Positions 38,697-47,969 are shown, counted from the stretch's first letter. The stretch: 64,000 bases of DNA from an uncultured Arthrobacter sp. (GCF_947495145.1 NZ_CANLXP010000001.1:264173-328172); one strand, 5' to 3'. Translations and numbers: made by a program. The notes: generated by a model not told the origin, from the sequence alone.

Positions 38697-39440
38697 GTGC
38701 AGGAACAAAACGCCGCTGGAACGCCCGAAAAGAAGACCGGACGCAGCGTCCTGGTGACGGGCGGCAACCGCGGGATCGGACTGGCGATAGCGCAATCTTT
38801 TCTCGCCAATGGCGACAGTGTGGCCATCACCTACCGCAGCGGTGACGTTCCCGAGGGCATGCTCGGGGTGAAGGCAGACGTGACGGACAGCGGGCAGATC
38901 GATGCCGCCTTCCGTGAGGTCGAGGACGCGCACGGTCCCGTCGAGGTGCTCATCGCCAATGCAGGCATCACACGTGACACCCTGCTGCTTCGCATGAGTG
39001 AGACGGATTTCACCGACGTCGTGGACACCAATCTCACGGGTGCATTCAGGGTGATCAAGCGGGCCAGCAGAGGAATGCTGCGCCTCCGCACCGGACGGAT
39101 CGTTCTCATCTCGTCAGTTTCCGGGCTCTATGGTGCACCCGGGCAGATCAACTACTCAGCGTCCAAAGCCGGGCTGGTCGGAATTGCACGCTCGCTGACC
39201 CGGGAGCTTGGATCCCGCGGCATCACCTGCAACGTTGTTGCCCCCGGCTTCATCAACACGGACATGACGGCCGCCCTTCCCGCCGATACCCAAAAGACCT
39301 ACCTTTCCTCCATTCCAGCCGGCCGCTTCGCAGAAGCAGAAGAGGTTGCGAACGTTGTGCGCTGGGTCGCAAGCGACGAAGCAGCCTACATTTCCGGGGC
39401 CGTGATTCCCGTAGACGGCGGTCTCGGCATGGGCCACTGA
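38697..39440 (+). CDS. fabG: 3-oxoacyl-[acyl-carrier-protein] reductase, MabA/FabG1-like
   Basis: A 247-residue short-chain dehydrogenase that reduces beta-ketoacyl-ACP with NADPH in fatty acid elongation. The cofactor site is TGGNRGIG at 21-28. Catalytic Ser140, Tyr153 and Lys157 are in ISSVSG and INYSASK. The ending SGAVIPVDGGLGMGH closely resembles M. tuberculosis MabA. GTG 38697 has GAAAGGACC upstream. inhA, which follows mabA in mycobacteria, is not present; another SDR follows instead. Confidence 0.93.
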   Translation: MQEQNAAGTPEKKTGRSVLVTGGNRGIGLAIAQSFLANGDSVAITYRSGDVPEGMLGVKADVTDSGQIDAAFREVEDAHGPVEVLIANAGITRDTLLLRMSETDFTDVVDTNLTGAFRVIKRASRGMLRLRTGRIVLISSVSGLYGAPGQINYSASKAGLVGIARSLTRELGSRGITCNVVAPGFINTDMTAALPADTQKTYLSSIPAGRFAEAEEVANVVRWVASDEAAYISGAVIPVDGGLGMGH

Positions 39441-39528
39441 CGTCCACCCGGTCGAACCGGCACCTAATCCGATAGAGCCCCGGAAGCACTGAAGCTACAG
39501 GTACAACCCGAATCAAGGAGGCCCGCAC

Positions 39529-40272
39529 ATGGGCGCACTGGAGAGAACAACAGCAATCGTCACGGGATCGTCCCGCGGTATCGGCGCGGAGGTGGCGAAG
39601 CTGCTCGCCGCGCAGGGCGCAGCCGTCGTCGTGAACTACCGGCAGAAAGCCCCGCGCGCCAACAAGGTGGTGGCGGGCATCGAAGCTGCCGGTGGTCGTG
39701 CCGTCGCAGTCGGCGCAGATCTCACGTCCGCGGAAGGCGCGCAGGCGCTCGTTGACGCAGCCGTGGAAAACTACGGCGGGCTCAACCTGCTGGTACTGAA
39801 CGCCTCTGGAGGCATGGAGACCGGGCTGGGTGAGGATTACGCGCTCAAGCTCAACCGCGATGCCCAGGTCAGCATGCTCACCACGGCCCTGGACGTCATG
39901 CCCGAAAATTCCCGGGTGGTCTTCGTCACGAGCCACCAGGCGCACTTCATCAACTCCGTCGACACCATGGATGCCTACGAACCGGTTGCGCGCAGCAAGC
40001 GCGCCGGTGAGGATGCCCTTCGGGACATGGTCCCCGCGCTGACAGAACGCGGCATCAGCTTCGTCGTAGTCTCAGGCGACATGATCGAGGGCACAGTCAC
40101 CGCCACACTGCTCGACCGGGCAGCGCCCGGCGCCATCGAGGCCCGCAGGCAGGAGGCCGGGCGTCTCTACAGCGTGGAGGAGTTTGCGGCGGAAATTGCT
40201 GCCATGGCTACCGCTGACGTTCCCACCGGTCACACCGAATACGTCGGTGGAGCCGAGCACTTCACGCGCTGA
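39529..40272 (+). CDS. SDR family oxidoreductase with atypical catalytic motif
   Basis: A 247-residue short-chain dehydrogenase. The cofactor motif TGSSRGIG (12-19) is standard, but the usual NNAG becomes NASGG (91-95). The YxxxK motif is changed: Tyr150 is seven residues before Lys157 (YEPVARSK) rather than four. Ser135 lies in VTSHQAHF. The protein may use a shifted Tyr or have lost classical chemistry. The strong AAGGAGG before ATG 39529 shows it is a real gene. It follows fabG by 88 bases. Substrate unknown. Confidence 0.85.
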   Translation: MGALERTTAIVTGSSRGIGAEVAKLLAAQGAAVVVNYRQKAPRANKVVAGIEAAGGRAVAVGADLTSAEGAQALVDAAVENYGGLNLLVLNASGGMETGLGEDYALKLNRDAQVSMLTTALDVMPENSRVVFVTSHQAHFINSVDTMDAYEPVARSKRAGEDALRDMVPALTERGISFVVVSGDMIEGTVTATLLDRAAPGAIEARRQEAGRLYSVEEFAAEIAAMATADVPTGHTEYVGGAEHFTR

Positions 40273-40285
40273 CGTTCTCCACGCC

Positions 40286-40304
40286 TCTGCAGCACCACTG
40301 CAGA
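40286..40304. terminator. Weak hairpin between convergent SDR and serB
   Basis: TCTGCAG (40286-40292) and CTGCAGA (40298-40304) form a 7-base stem with a 5-base loop. A 12-base palindrome, AAGCCCGGGCTT (40337-40348), overlaps the serB stop. Either could end transcription, but neither has a T-tract. Confidence 0.3.
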
Positions 40305-40346
40305 AACCGCGCCACTTCAGCAGGGCCCACTGGACGAAGCCCGGGC

Positions 40347-41270
40347 TTACAGCCTCGCGAAGTGGCGGACCACGTCCAGGTAGGGGAAGTTCACCGCAAC
40401 GTCGGCGGCCGCCCGCACCGCGGGCTTGGCGTTGAACGCAACGCCAAGCCCGGCCGCGGCCAGCATGTCCAGGTCATTCGCACCGTCGCCCACGGCAATC
40501 GTGCGCTCAAGGGGTATGCCGGCCGCCTCAGCCCAGGCCCGAAGGCAGCGAGCTTTTTCTGCCCGGTCCACGACCGGCCCGATGACCGAGCCCGTCAGCG
40601 ACCCTGAATCCACACCGAGCTCGTTGGCCTTGGCATGCGTCAGCTTCAGCCGCGCGGCCAGCGGTTCAAGGATCTGGCTGAATCCACCGGAAACAACCGC
40701 CACCAGGTGACCGGCATCCGCAAACGCCTCCACCAGCAGCTCAGCTCCCTCACTCAGCTCGATGCGCGTTCCGACGTCATCGATCACGCCTTCACGCAGA
40801 CCCGCCAGTACAGCTACCCTCGCATGCAGGCTCTGCGCGAAATCAAGTTCTCCACGCATCGCGGATTCAGTGACGGCAGCAACCTCCGCCTCACGGCCGG
40901 CATGCGCCGCGAGGAGCTCAATGACCTCCTGCTTAATGAGGGTCGAATCCACATCCATAATGAGCAGCTTCGCTCCCTCGCCCAGAAGCGCCGGGGGCAC
41001 TACGGCGATGCCGGTCTCGTCCGACACCAGCGGCGCAACTGCCGTCCGCAATGCATCGATGCCATCGTCGGAACTGACCGTAAGGCAGGCCACCTGGTAG
41101 CTGCCGGCGTCGTTCCTGCTTTCACCGACAACGACGCCGCCGCTTTCCTGCAGGGCGCGGCGCACCTTCGAACGGTGTGAATCCTCCAGCCGGGTGCCGA
41201 AGCTGACCACCCTGAACATCTCCGTCACGTGCGCCAACGGCCTTTCGTCGATCCGACTCTCACCTGTCAT
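40347..41270 (-). CDS. serB: Phosphoserine phosphatase
   Basis: A 307-residue SerB, final enzyme of serine synthesis. An N-terminal ACT-like region (about residues 18-95) precedes a HAD domain. Motif I is DVDSTLI at 106-112 (Asp106 nucleophile, Asp108). VVSGGFSQIL carries motif II Ser, AEKARCL motif III Lys, and VGDGANDLDML motif IV. The start is uncertain: ATG 41270, GTG 41231 or a longer frame to 41330 are possible, none with a strong ribosome binding site. Divergent from the ABC ATPase gene. Confidence 0.92.
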   Translation of the reverse strand: MTGESRIDERPLAHVTEMFRVVSFGTRLEDSHRSKVRRALQESGGVVVGESRNDAGSYQVACLTVSSDDGIDALRTAVAPLVSDETGIAVVPPALLGEGAKLLIMDVDSTLIKQEVIELLAAHAGREAEVAAVTESAMRGELDFAQSLHARVAVLAGLREGVIDDVGTRIELSEGAELLVEAFADAGHLVAVVSGGFSQILEPLAARLKLTHAKANELGVDSGSLTGSVIGPVVDRAEKARCLRAWAEAAGIPLERTIAVGDGANDLDMLAAAGLGVAFNAKPAVRAAADVAVNFPYLDVVRHFARL

Positions 41271-41381
41271 TATGATGCCCGACCCGGCAGGCGTGAAAAA
41301 CGAAAGTGGCCACCCGCCCGGGGCCGTCATCTGTCCGGGATCTGTTCGAGGTTGGTTTAACGCCCGCGGCCCCTCTTGGCC

Positions 41382-41387
41382 TAGTGT
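41382..41387 (+). promoter_or_regulatory. -10 element TAGTGT near ABC ATPase start
   Basis: TAGTGT ends 8 bases before ATG 41396, and no Shine-Dalgarno is visible. This suggests a leaderless or very short leader transcript. Confidence 0.4.
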
Positions 41388-41395
41388 CTACTGTC

Positions 41396-42181
41396 ATGAG
41401 TGATGTTCTGGAACTCTCCGGGGTGAGCCTTGTCCGCGGAGGAAAAGCGCTCCTGGACGATGTCGACTGGCAGGTACGGGAAGGCGAGCGCTGGGTGGTC
41501 ATGGGCCCCAACGGCGCGGGCAAGACCACCCTGCTGCAGATTGCAGGGGCACGGATCCATCCCACCCGCGGAGTGGCCGGAATTTTGGATGAGGTCCTGG
41601 GCGCTGTCGACGTGTTCGAGCTGCGGCCGCGGATCGGCCTGGCTTCCGCTGCGCTCGCAGCGCAGATTCCGGAGCACGAAACGGTTCTCAACGTCGTCGT
41701 CACAGCCTCCTACGGGGTGACTGGGCGCTGGCGTGAACAGTACGAGCGGCTCGACGAGCGCCGGGCTTTTGGACTGCTCGACACCTGGGGCGTGTCCACC
41801 CTCATGAATCGCCCCTTCGCGTCATTGAGCGAGGGTGAACGCAAGCGCGTACAGATTGCACGGGCCCTCATGGCCGACCCCGAGCTTTTGCTCCTCGATG
41901 AACCTGCCGCCGGCCTGGACCTCGCAGGGCGCGAGGACCTGGTCGCCCGTCTCAGCGAACTGGCCGCAGACGAGGATTCCCCGGCGATCGTCCTGGTAAC
42001 CCACCATCTGGAGGAAGTGCCGCCCGGTTTCACTCACGCGATGCTGTTGCGCGAAGGCTCGGTGGTGGCGGCAGGGCCGATCGACGAGGTGCTGGTGGCC
42101 GAACAGCTCAGCCGTGCGTTCGACCTGCCCCTAGAGGTCACCCAGCGGGATGGCCGCTACAGCGCCGTCGCGCGAACCTAG
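41396..42181 (+). CDS. Stand-alone ABC transporter ATP-binding protein
   Basis: A 261-residue ABC ATPase with Walker A GPNGAGKTT, signature SLSEGERKRVQIARAL, Walker B LLLLDEPAAGLD and H-loop LVTHHLEEVPPGF. The signature SEGE and THHLEE are typical of the YlmA/iron-chelate-like ATPases. No ABC permease gene is next to it; the following gene is a TauE/SafE permease, which does not use ATPases. It may serve a remote permease or act alone. ATG 41396 is preferred to the upstream in-frame 41306. Confidence 0.88.
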   Translation: MSDVLELSGVSLVRGGKALLDDVDWQVREGERWVVMGPNGAGKTTLLQIAGARIHPTRGVAGILDEVLGAVDVFELRPRIGLASAALAAQIPEHETVLNVVVTASYGVTGRWREQYERLDERRAFGLLDTWGVSTLMNRPFASLSEGERKRVQIARALMADPELLLLDEPAAGLDLAGREDLVARLSELAADEDSPAIVLVTHHLEEVPPGFTHAMLLREGSVVAAGPIDEVLVAEQLSRAFDLPLEVTQRDGRYSAVART

Positions 42182-42199
42182 CGCAAAGGTAGCAACTTC

Positions 42200-42976
42200 G
42201 TGGACCTGCTGCGCGATGCGCTGATCCTGCTCGGCGGCTTATGGGCCGGAACTATCAACACCATCGTCGGCTCCGGCACGCTGGTGACCTTTCCCATTCT
42301 GGTTGCCCTCGGATACGCACCCGTTACGGCCACCATCAGCAATGCCATGGGCCTTGTAGCGGGCAACGTGTCCGGCGCGTGGGGCTACCGGGAAGAGTTG
42401 AAGGGCAACGGCCGCACACTGGTAAAGCTGTTGCCCGCTTCTCTGCTGGGCGGCATCACTGGTGCGGCGCTGCTGCTCAACCTGCCCGAGACCGTCTTCG
42501 GACTGGTAGCGCCAGTTCTCATCGTGGTGGCGCTCGGCTTCGTGATCTTTCAGCCCAAGCTGCAGCGTTGGGTGCGCCGCCGGGCCGAGACTAAACCGCC
42601 GACACGCTCCCATCCGCTTGCGCTGACAGTTCTTGTTTTCCTGGCCGGAGTTTATGGAGGGTACTTCGTCGCCGCCCAGGGAATCCTGCTGGTGGGCATC
42701 CTCGGTATCTTCCTTTCCGGCACCATGCAGACAGCGAATGCCATGAAGAACGTCCTGGTGCTGGGCGTGAATCTGATTGCCGCCGTTTCCTACATGATCT
42801 TTGCCTTCGACCGCATCGAGTGGTGGGTAGTCCTGCTCATTGCCGTAGGTTCCCTGATCGGCGGCGTCATCGGTTCGAAGGTCGGGCGGCGGCTCTCACC
42901 GATTGTCCTCAGAAGCGTCATCGTAGTGCTCGGTCTGGTCGCGCTCTACGTGATGATTGCGCGCCTGGTGAGCTAG
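42200..42976 (+). CDS. Sulfite exporter TauE/SafE family permease
   Basis: A 258-residue membrane protein with about eight hydrophobic helices and the duplicated topology of TauE/SafE (DUF81) transporters. The N-terminal GGLWAGTINTIVGSGTLVTFPILVALG and the repeat-half VFLAGVYGGYFVAAQGILLVG are typical. The family moves sulfite, sulfoacetate or other organic anions; the substrate here is unknown. GTG 42200 is preceded by AAAGGTAG. The next gene starts 2 bases after its stop. Confidence 0.9.
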   Translation: MDLLRDALILLGGLWAGTINTIVGSGTLVTFPILVALGYAPVTATISNAMGLVAGNVSGAWGYREELKGNGRTLVKLLPASLLGGITGAALLLNLPETVFGLVAPVLIVVALGFVIFQPKLQRWVRRRAETKPPTRSHPLALTVLVFLAGVYGGYFVAAQGILLVGILGIFLSGTMQTANAMKNVLVLGVNLIAAVSYMIFAFDRIEWWVVLLIAVGSLIGGVIGSKVGRRLSPIVLRSVIVVLGLVALYVMIARLVS

Positions 42977-42977
42977 C

Positions 42978-43790
42978 GTGACGCTGGAACGGCTCACCGA
43001 TGCTACAGACCCCCGGATTACGGATTACACCGGCCTGACGGACACGCAATTGCGTCGACGTCGCGAGCCGGCAGAGGGCCTTTACATCGCCGAGAGTACA
43101 AAGGTGCTTCGGCGGGCAATCGACGCCGGCCATACACCGCGCTCCTTCTTCCTGACTGACAAGTGGCTGCCGGATCTCGGGGACATTCTCGCCCGCTTCC
43201 CGGATGTACCCGCCTATGTCGGATCCGAGGCGGTACTGGAGGACATCACCGGGTTCCATCTGCACCGGGGAGCGCTTGCCGCTATGAACCGGCCGGCGCC
43301 GCTTGTCCTGAAGGACGTGCTGCACAACGCGCGCCGCGTGGCCGTCCTTGAGGACATCGTGGACCACACCAATCTCGGCGCGGTCTTCCGGTCAGCTGCG
43401 GCGCTGGGAGTGGACGCTGTCCTGGTAACGCCACGCTGCGCTGATCCCCTGTACCGCAGGGCTGTACGGGTGAGCATGGGCACCGTCTTCCAGGTTCCGT
43501 GGGTGAGGCTGGAATCGTGGCCGGATAGCATCGAAACCCTCCGCGAATGCGGCTTCCTTGTCGCAGCACTCGCCCTCGGACCGGAATCAGTGGAACTGCA
43601 GACGCTTTCCCAGCGCAACCCCGACCGGCTGGCGCTTGTCCTCGGGACCGAGGGCGAGGGTCTGTCGCCCTCGACCCTCGAACACGCCGACCTTACTGTC
43701 CGTATTCCGATGAGCCCAGCGGTGGACTCGTTGAATGTGGCGGCCGCGGGCGCCGTCGCGTTCTGGGAGTGCCGGCCGCGTACCAACTGA
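42978..43790 (+). CDS. TrmH/SpoU-family RNA 2'-O-methyltransferase
   Basis: A 270-residue SPOUT methyltransferase using SAM to methylate a ribose in rRNA or tRNA. Motif 1 is [19 protein letters not shown] with the catalytic Arg, motif 2 [13 protein letters not shown], and motif 3 [18 protein letters not shown], which build the trefoil-knot SAM site. An N-terminal L30e-like substrate-binding domain covers about residues 1-100. The target nucleotide cannot be predicted. GTG 42978 is adjacent to the preceding stop, so it is cotranscribed with the permease. Confidence 0.93.
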   Translation: MTLERLTDATDPRITDYTGLTDTQLRRRREPAEGLYIAESTKVLRRAIDAGHTPRSFFLTDKWLPDLGDILARFPDVPAYVGSEAVLEDITGFHLHRGALAAMNRPAPLVLKDVLHNARRVAVLEDIVDHTNLGAVFRSAAALGVDAVLVTPRCADPLYRRAVRVSMGTVFQVPWVRLESWPDSIETLRECGFLVAALALGPESVELQTLSQRNPDRLALVLGTEGEGLSPSTLEHADLTVRIPMSPAVDSLNVAAAGAVAFWECRPRTN

Positions 43791-43912
43791 CGCGCCGGGT
43801 CCTTTCTCCGATTGGGCGTGCGTGCGGTAGAGTTGGTTGCTGGCCCACGGGCCGATCAACTTTCACATCTCCGGTGTCTGGCAAAATCCAGGCAACTACA
43901 GAAGGTACCCCA

Positions 43913-44167
43913 ATGAAGTCTGATATTCACCCCAAGTACTCAACGGTTGTCTTCCGCGACCTCGCTTCCGAGAAGTCTTTCCTGACCCGCTCCACTGTCA
44001 CCTCTGACAAGACGGTCGAATGGGAAGACGGCAACACCTACCCGCTGGTTGAGGTGGAAATCTCCTCCGAGTCCCACCCGTTCTACACGGGCAAGCAGCG
44101 CATCATGGACTCCGCCGGCCGCGTCGAGCGCTTCAACCAGCGCTTCAAGGGCTTCGGCAAGAAGTAG
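43913..44167 (+). CDS. rpmE2: Ribosomal protein bL31, type B
   Basis: An 84-residue L31 of the type B form, opening [16 protein letters not shown] and ending [12 protein letters not shown]. It has no Cys zinc ligands, the mark of type B, which replaces the zinc form under zinc limitation in many bacteria. No clear Zur box was recognised upstream, so constitutive use is possible. ATG 43913 has GAAGG ahead of it. A very strong terminator follows at 44186-44228. Confidence 0.96.
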   Translation: MKSDIHPKYSTVVFRDLASEKSFLTRSTVTSDKTVEWEDGNTYPLVEVEISSESHPFYTGKQRIMDSAGRVERFNQRFKGFGKK

Positions 44168-44185
44168 TCCATCCTGGACGTTCGC

Positions 44186-44228
44186 CACTGGACCTGAACC
44201 GGAATTTCCGGTTCGGGTCCAGTGCTTT
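44186..44228 (+). terminator. Rho-independent terminator after rpmE2
   Basis: CACTGGACCTGAACCGG (44186-44202) pairs with CCGGTTCGGGTCCAGTG (44208-44224) over 17 bases with one G-U, leaving a 5-base loop AATTT. CTTTAAT follows. The copy of GGTCCAGTGCT at 44234-44244 repeats the end of the stem. Confidence 0.8.
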
Positions 44229-44288
44229 AATCGGTCCAGTGCTGCAAACGTAGGTACGGATTTAACTCGCTGAGGCAGTAGGAGAATC

Positions 44289-45362
44289 ATGGAGCAGGCG
44301 GCAATGCGGGAATACCACGGCGAGTACAAGGTGCCGCGGGGCAAGCTGGTAGTAGCCGACCTCGGGCTTCTTGCAGGCAAGCTCAGCGATGTGTCGATCA
44401 ACGGGGATTTCTTCCTGGAGCCGGATGAGGCACTCGGCGACATCAACGCGGCTCTCGAGGACCTGCCCGCGGGGACTTCCCATGGTGATCTCGCGGCAGC
44501 CATCCGGCGGCAGTTACGCCCCGACGCTGAGCTGTTTGGCTTCTCGCCCGAGGCAGTTGCCACTGCCGTCCGTCGGGCCCTCGGAAAAGCGTCGGCGTGG
44601 GCTGACCATCAGTGGGAGATCATTGGCCCCACCCCGCTCTCAACGGCCATGCACGTAGCTATGGACGAGGTTCTCACCCGCGGGGTTGGTTCCGGTGCGA
44701 GGAATCCGACCCTGCGGTTCTGGGAGTGGGAAAGCCCCTCGGTGGTCATCGGCAGTTTTCAATCCATGCGCAACGAGGTCGACGACGACGCCGTCCGCCG
44801 GCACGGTGTGAGCGTAGTCCGGCGCATCAGCGGCGGGGGAGCGATGTTCATGGAACACGGCAATGCCATCACCTACTCCCTTTATATCCCGCAGTCCCTG
44901 GTGGACGGTCTGAGCTTTGCTGATTCCTATCCCTTTCTCGACGACTGGGTGATGGAGGGATTGAAAAAACTGGGAATATCCGCCTGGTACCAGCCGCTCA
45001 ACGACATCGCTACAGACGTCGGCAAAATCGGGGGCGCGGCGCAGAAGCGGCTGAGTAACGGCGGCATGCTTCACCATGTGACGATGTCGTACGACATTGA
45101 CGCAGACAAGATGCTCGAGGTTCTGCGGATCGGACGCGAGAAACTCTCAGATAAGGGAATCAAGAGCGCAAAGAAGCGGGTTGACCCGCTCCGCAGACAG
45201 ACCGGACTGGCGCGTGAGGAGATCATCCGGGTTCTCAGCGACACGTTCCGGGAGCGTTATCAGGCGGTGGACGGGACGCTCAGCGAGGCTGAGCTGTCAG
45301 CCGCGCAGGCGTTGGTGGAAGAGAAGTTCGGCACTAATGAATGGCTCTACCGGGTGCCTTGA
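44289..45362 (+). CDS. lplA: Lipoate-protein ligase A with N-terminal accessory domain
   Basis: A 357-residue biotin/lipoate-protein ligase family member that attaches lipoate to 2-oxoacid dehydrogenases or glycine cleavage H protein. The catalytic domain has RRISGGGAMF (178-187) and catalytic Lys246 in DVGKIGGAAQKR. Residues 1-100 resemble the lipoate accessory (LplB-like) domain (HGEYKVPRGKLVVADL, FFLEPDEAL). In Escherichia coli LplA the accessory domain is C-terminal, so the order is reversed here. ATG 44289 has GGAG at 44281. Its last 66 bases overlap the antisense end of pepN. Confidence 0.9.
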   Translation: MEQAAMREYHGEYKVPRGKLVVADLGLLAGKLSDVSINGDFFLEPDEALGDINAALEDLPAGTSHGDLAAAIRRQLRPDAELFGFSPEAVATAVRRALGKASAWADHQWEIIGPTPLSTAMHVAMDEVLTRGVGSGARNPTLRFWEWESPSVVIGSFQSMRNEVDDDAVRRHGVSVVRRISGGGAMFMEHGNAITYSLYIPQSLVDGLSFADSYPFLDDWVMEGLKKLGISAWYQPLNDIATDVGKIGGAAQKRLSNGGMLHHVTMSYDIDADKMLEVLRIGREKLSDKGIKSAKKRVDPLRRQTGLAREEIIRVLSDTFRERYQAVDGTLSEAELSAAQALVEEKFGTNEWLYRVP

Positions 45363-47969
45363 CACGTCGGCGGCCGCCTGGGCGCGCAGTGCCCGCAACA
45401 GATGGTCCCGTTCCTCCAGCACAATCCGTCGCAGCGACTGCGGCGCCTTCTCGTGCAGTTCCAGCCAGGAGTCTGTCTGCCTGATTACGGGGTGATCTTC
45501 CGGTGCGCTGCCCGCAGGGAGGTCCTGGTTGCCGGGGTACAGTCCGCGCACAATCCTGGTTGACATCTCGATCGGAAGCTCGCGCCAGAGTCTGTCGATC
45601 TCCCGGAAGTAAGTGTCGGTGTACGGCTCATGCAGCTCCGCGCGTCCCTCCTGGAAGCCGGCGATGGTCGCGCTGAGCAACTCGTTGGACAGCCGGTTTC
45701 CGAAAACGATCTCGTTCCAGGCCTTCGCCTTGACAGAAGCGTCTGGGAATGACGTGCATGCCGTCGTGAATCCGGTCCGTCCCGACGCTGTGTGGTCCTT
45801 GCGCAGCGCGGATTCGAGCTCATCGACGGTGGCCAGGTTCTGTGCCGCGAGCGCATGCCACAGCTGCCAGGCCAGTTCGTCATCAATGATCAGGCCGTCA
45901 AGACGCTCCGTTCCTTGCAGCAAACCGCGCAGGAGGGAAGCGTGGGTGGGCGTCTTCCGGGCGGTCGCTGCCACAGCGCGTGCCCAGACGAGCTGATGGT
46001 CCGAGCCCGGCTCAGCAGCCCTCAGCCCCTCCAGGAGAAAGGCAGCGAAGCGCTCTCGCAAATCCGCGCGCATCGCTGCCGGAGCGAAGTATTCGATCGC
46101 GTGTCGGGCGTTCTGCAGGAGTTGCTGGAGGATGCCAACACCCTCCTCGACCGACGCGGTGTGTTCCACGGCGTGCACGTAATCGGCAGCACTGAGAAGG
46201 GCATCGCGCGTGGAGGACCAGAGCGCACCCAGACAAACCGCCCGCGTCAGAGGTTCCTCGAGGCGATCAGCGGACGACAGGAGCGTTGCGAGGGACCGCT
46301 CGTCGAATACCAGCTTTGCGTAGGTGAGGTCGTCATCGTTGATGAGCAGCAGGTCGGCCTGCTCAACGCCGACAAGCTCGGGGATGTTGGTGTGTTCTCC
46401 GTCGAGCAAGGCACTGTGCGAGCCTGTGCGAAGCAGCCTGCCGTTCAAGTCGAGCGAATAGAGTCCCAAGCGGACGCTGTGGGGCCGAAGGGCCGGCTTG
46501 GATGTAACAGGATCAAGCGCCTGCTGGGAAATCACAACGGAGGTGTAGACGCCGTCGTCGTCGGTTTCCACCTCAGCGGTCAACTGGGGCACTCCGGAGG
46601 TCTGCAGCCAGCGCCGCGCCCAGTCTGACATGTCCATGCCCGACGCCGTGCTCAACGCGGCCAACAGGTCATCAAGGGTTGTATTCGAGAAAGCGTGCTC
46701 GCGGAAATAGGACCGCGCAGCTGAGGTGAATGCGTCGAAGCCTGCATACGCCACAAGCTGCTTCAGGACCGAGGCACCCTTGGCATAGGTGATGCCGTCG
46801 AAGTTAAGTTTTGCGGCCTCCAGGTCAACGATGTCAGCGACGATCGGGTGGGTGGAAGGCAGCTGGTCCTGCAGATAGGCCCATGCCTTCCGGCGTGTGG
46901 CGAAGGTGACCCACGACGTGGCCGAATCGAGGGCTTCGGCTACGGCGAGCGCACCCATGAAATCGGCGAAGGATTCCTTCAGCCAGAGATCGTCCCACCA
47001 GGTCATGGTCACCAGATCGCCGAACCACATGTGCGCCATTTCGTGCATGATCGTGTTGTCGCGTGCCTCGTACTGAGTGTGCGTCGCCCTCGACTGAAAC
47101 ACATAGGATTCGGTGAAGGTGACCAGGCCGGGATTCTCCATGGCGCCGAGGTTGTACTCGGGCACAAACGCCTGGTCGTACTTGCCGAAAGGGTAGGGAT
47201 AACGAAACAGATCGTGGAAGTAGGTCAGTCCGCGCCGGGTGGTGTCGAAGATGCGCTCGGGGTCGAGGTGCTGCTCAAGCGATCGGCGGCAATAGAGGGA
47301 CATCGGAATACTCAGCATCTGTCCTTCACCGACGATTCCGGTCCATTCATCCGTAACGGACGCGTACGGGCCGGCCAGCACGGTGGTGATGTAGGTGGAG
47401 ATGCGCTCAGTGGGTTCGAAGTGCCAGGTGGCGGAGTCGTCGTCGTGCCGGTCCCTGTTGCTTTCGGCCCCGTTGGAAGCGACGGTCCAGGATTCGGGCG
47501 CGCGGACGTGAAAGCGGAAGGGCGCCTTGAGATCGGGTTGTTCGAAGCAGGCGAAGACGCGGCGGGCGTCGGCCGGTTCGTACTGGGTGTACAGATAGGT
47601 GGCGCCGTCGGCCGGGTCCTCGAAGCGGTGCAGTCCCTCGCCGCTGCGGCTGTAGAGGGCAGTGCCCTCAACGATTACGGTGTTTTGTTCGGCGAGCTGG
47701 GGGAGTTTGACACGGGCGCCGTCAACAACTTGCGTCGGATCCAGGTTCTTCCCGTTGAGGGTGACGGCCTCGACTCCGGAGGAGATGAAATCGAGGAAAG
47801 TCTCGGAGCCCGGAGCGGAACAGGCAAATGTAACGACCGTCCGGGAGGGGAACCCAGCGCTTGAGCTGTCTTCGGCCGTACGCAGGTCCAGTGTGATGTC
47901 GTAACTGGAGAGGTTGAGGATCGCTGAGCGGGCTGCCGCTTCATCGCGGCGCAGATTCTCGTTATGCAC
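45297..47969 (-). CDS. pepN: Aminopeptidase N (M1 metallopeptidase)
   Basis: A protein of about 890 residues removing N-terminal amino acids from peptides in the cytosol. The exopeptidase motif GAMEN (275-279) and zinc site HEMAH with downstream LKESFAD (from 309) are intact. The C-terminal half is the helical ERAP1-like domain. The start is ambiguous: GTG 47969 gives MHNENLRRDEA, which fits the family, while TTG 47981 adds four residues; neither has a ribosome binding site. The C-terminus extends 22 residues into the lplA antisense strand. Divergent from the ATP-grasp gene. Confidence 0.95.
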   Translation of the reverse strand: MHNENLRRDEAAARSAILNLSSYDITLDLRTAEDSSSAGFPSRTVVTFACSAPGSETFLDFISSGVEAVTLNGKNLDPTQVVDGARVKLPQLAEQNTVIVEGTALYSRSGEGLHRFEDPADGATYLYTQYEPADARRVFACFEQPDLKAPFRFHVRAPESWTVASNGAESNRDRHDDDSATWHFEPTERISTYITTVLAGPYASVTDEWTGIVGEGQMLSIPMSLYCRRSLEQHLDPERIFDTTRRGLTYFHDLFRYPYPFGKYDQAFVPEYNLGAMENPGLVTFTESYVFQSRATHTQYEARDNTIMHEMAHMWFGDLVTMTWWDDLWLKESFADFMGALAVAEALDSATSWVTFATRRKAWAYLQDQLPSTHPIVADIVDLEAAKLNFDGITYAKGASVLKQLVAYAGFDAFTSAARSYFREHAFSNTTLDDLLAALSTASGMDMSDWARRWLQTSGVPQLTAEVETDDDGVYTSVVISQQALDPVTSKPALRPHSVRLGLYSLDLNGRLLRTGSHSALLDGEHTNIPELVGVEQADLLLINDDDLTYAKLVFDERSLATLLSSADRLEEPLTRAVCLGALWSSTRDALLSAADYVHAVEHTASVEEGVGILQQLLQNARHAIEYFAPAAMRADLRERFAAFLLEGLRAAEPGSDHQLVWARAVAATARKTPTHASLLRGLLQGTERLDGLIIDDELAWQLWHALAAQNLATVDELESALRKDHTASGRTGFTTACTSFPDASVKAKAWNEIVFGNRLSNELLSATIAGFQEGRAELHEPYTDTYFREIDRLWRELPIEMSTRIVRGLYPGNQDLPAGSAPEDHPVIRQTDSWLELHEKAPQSLRRIVLEERDHLLRALRAQAAADVSRHPVEPFISAELLFHQRLRG

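Noticed and set aside
46848..47864. 338-codon frame on the plus strand opposite pepN
   Set aside because: Antisense to the GAMEN and HEMAH regions of pepN; Gly/Val-rich shadow without recognisable domains.
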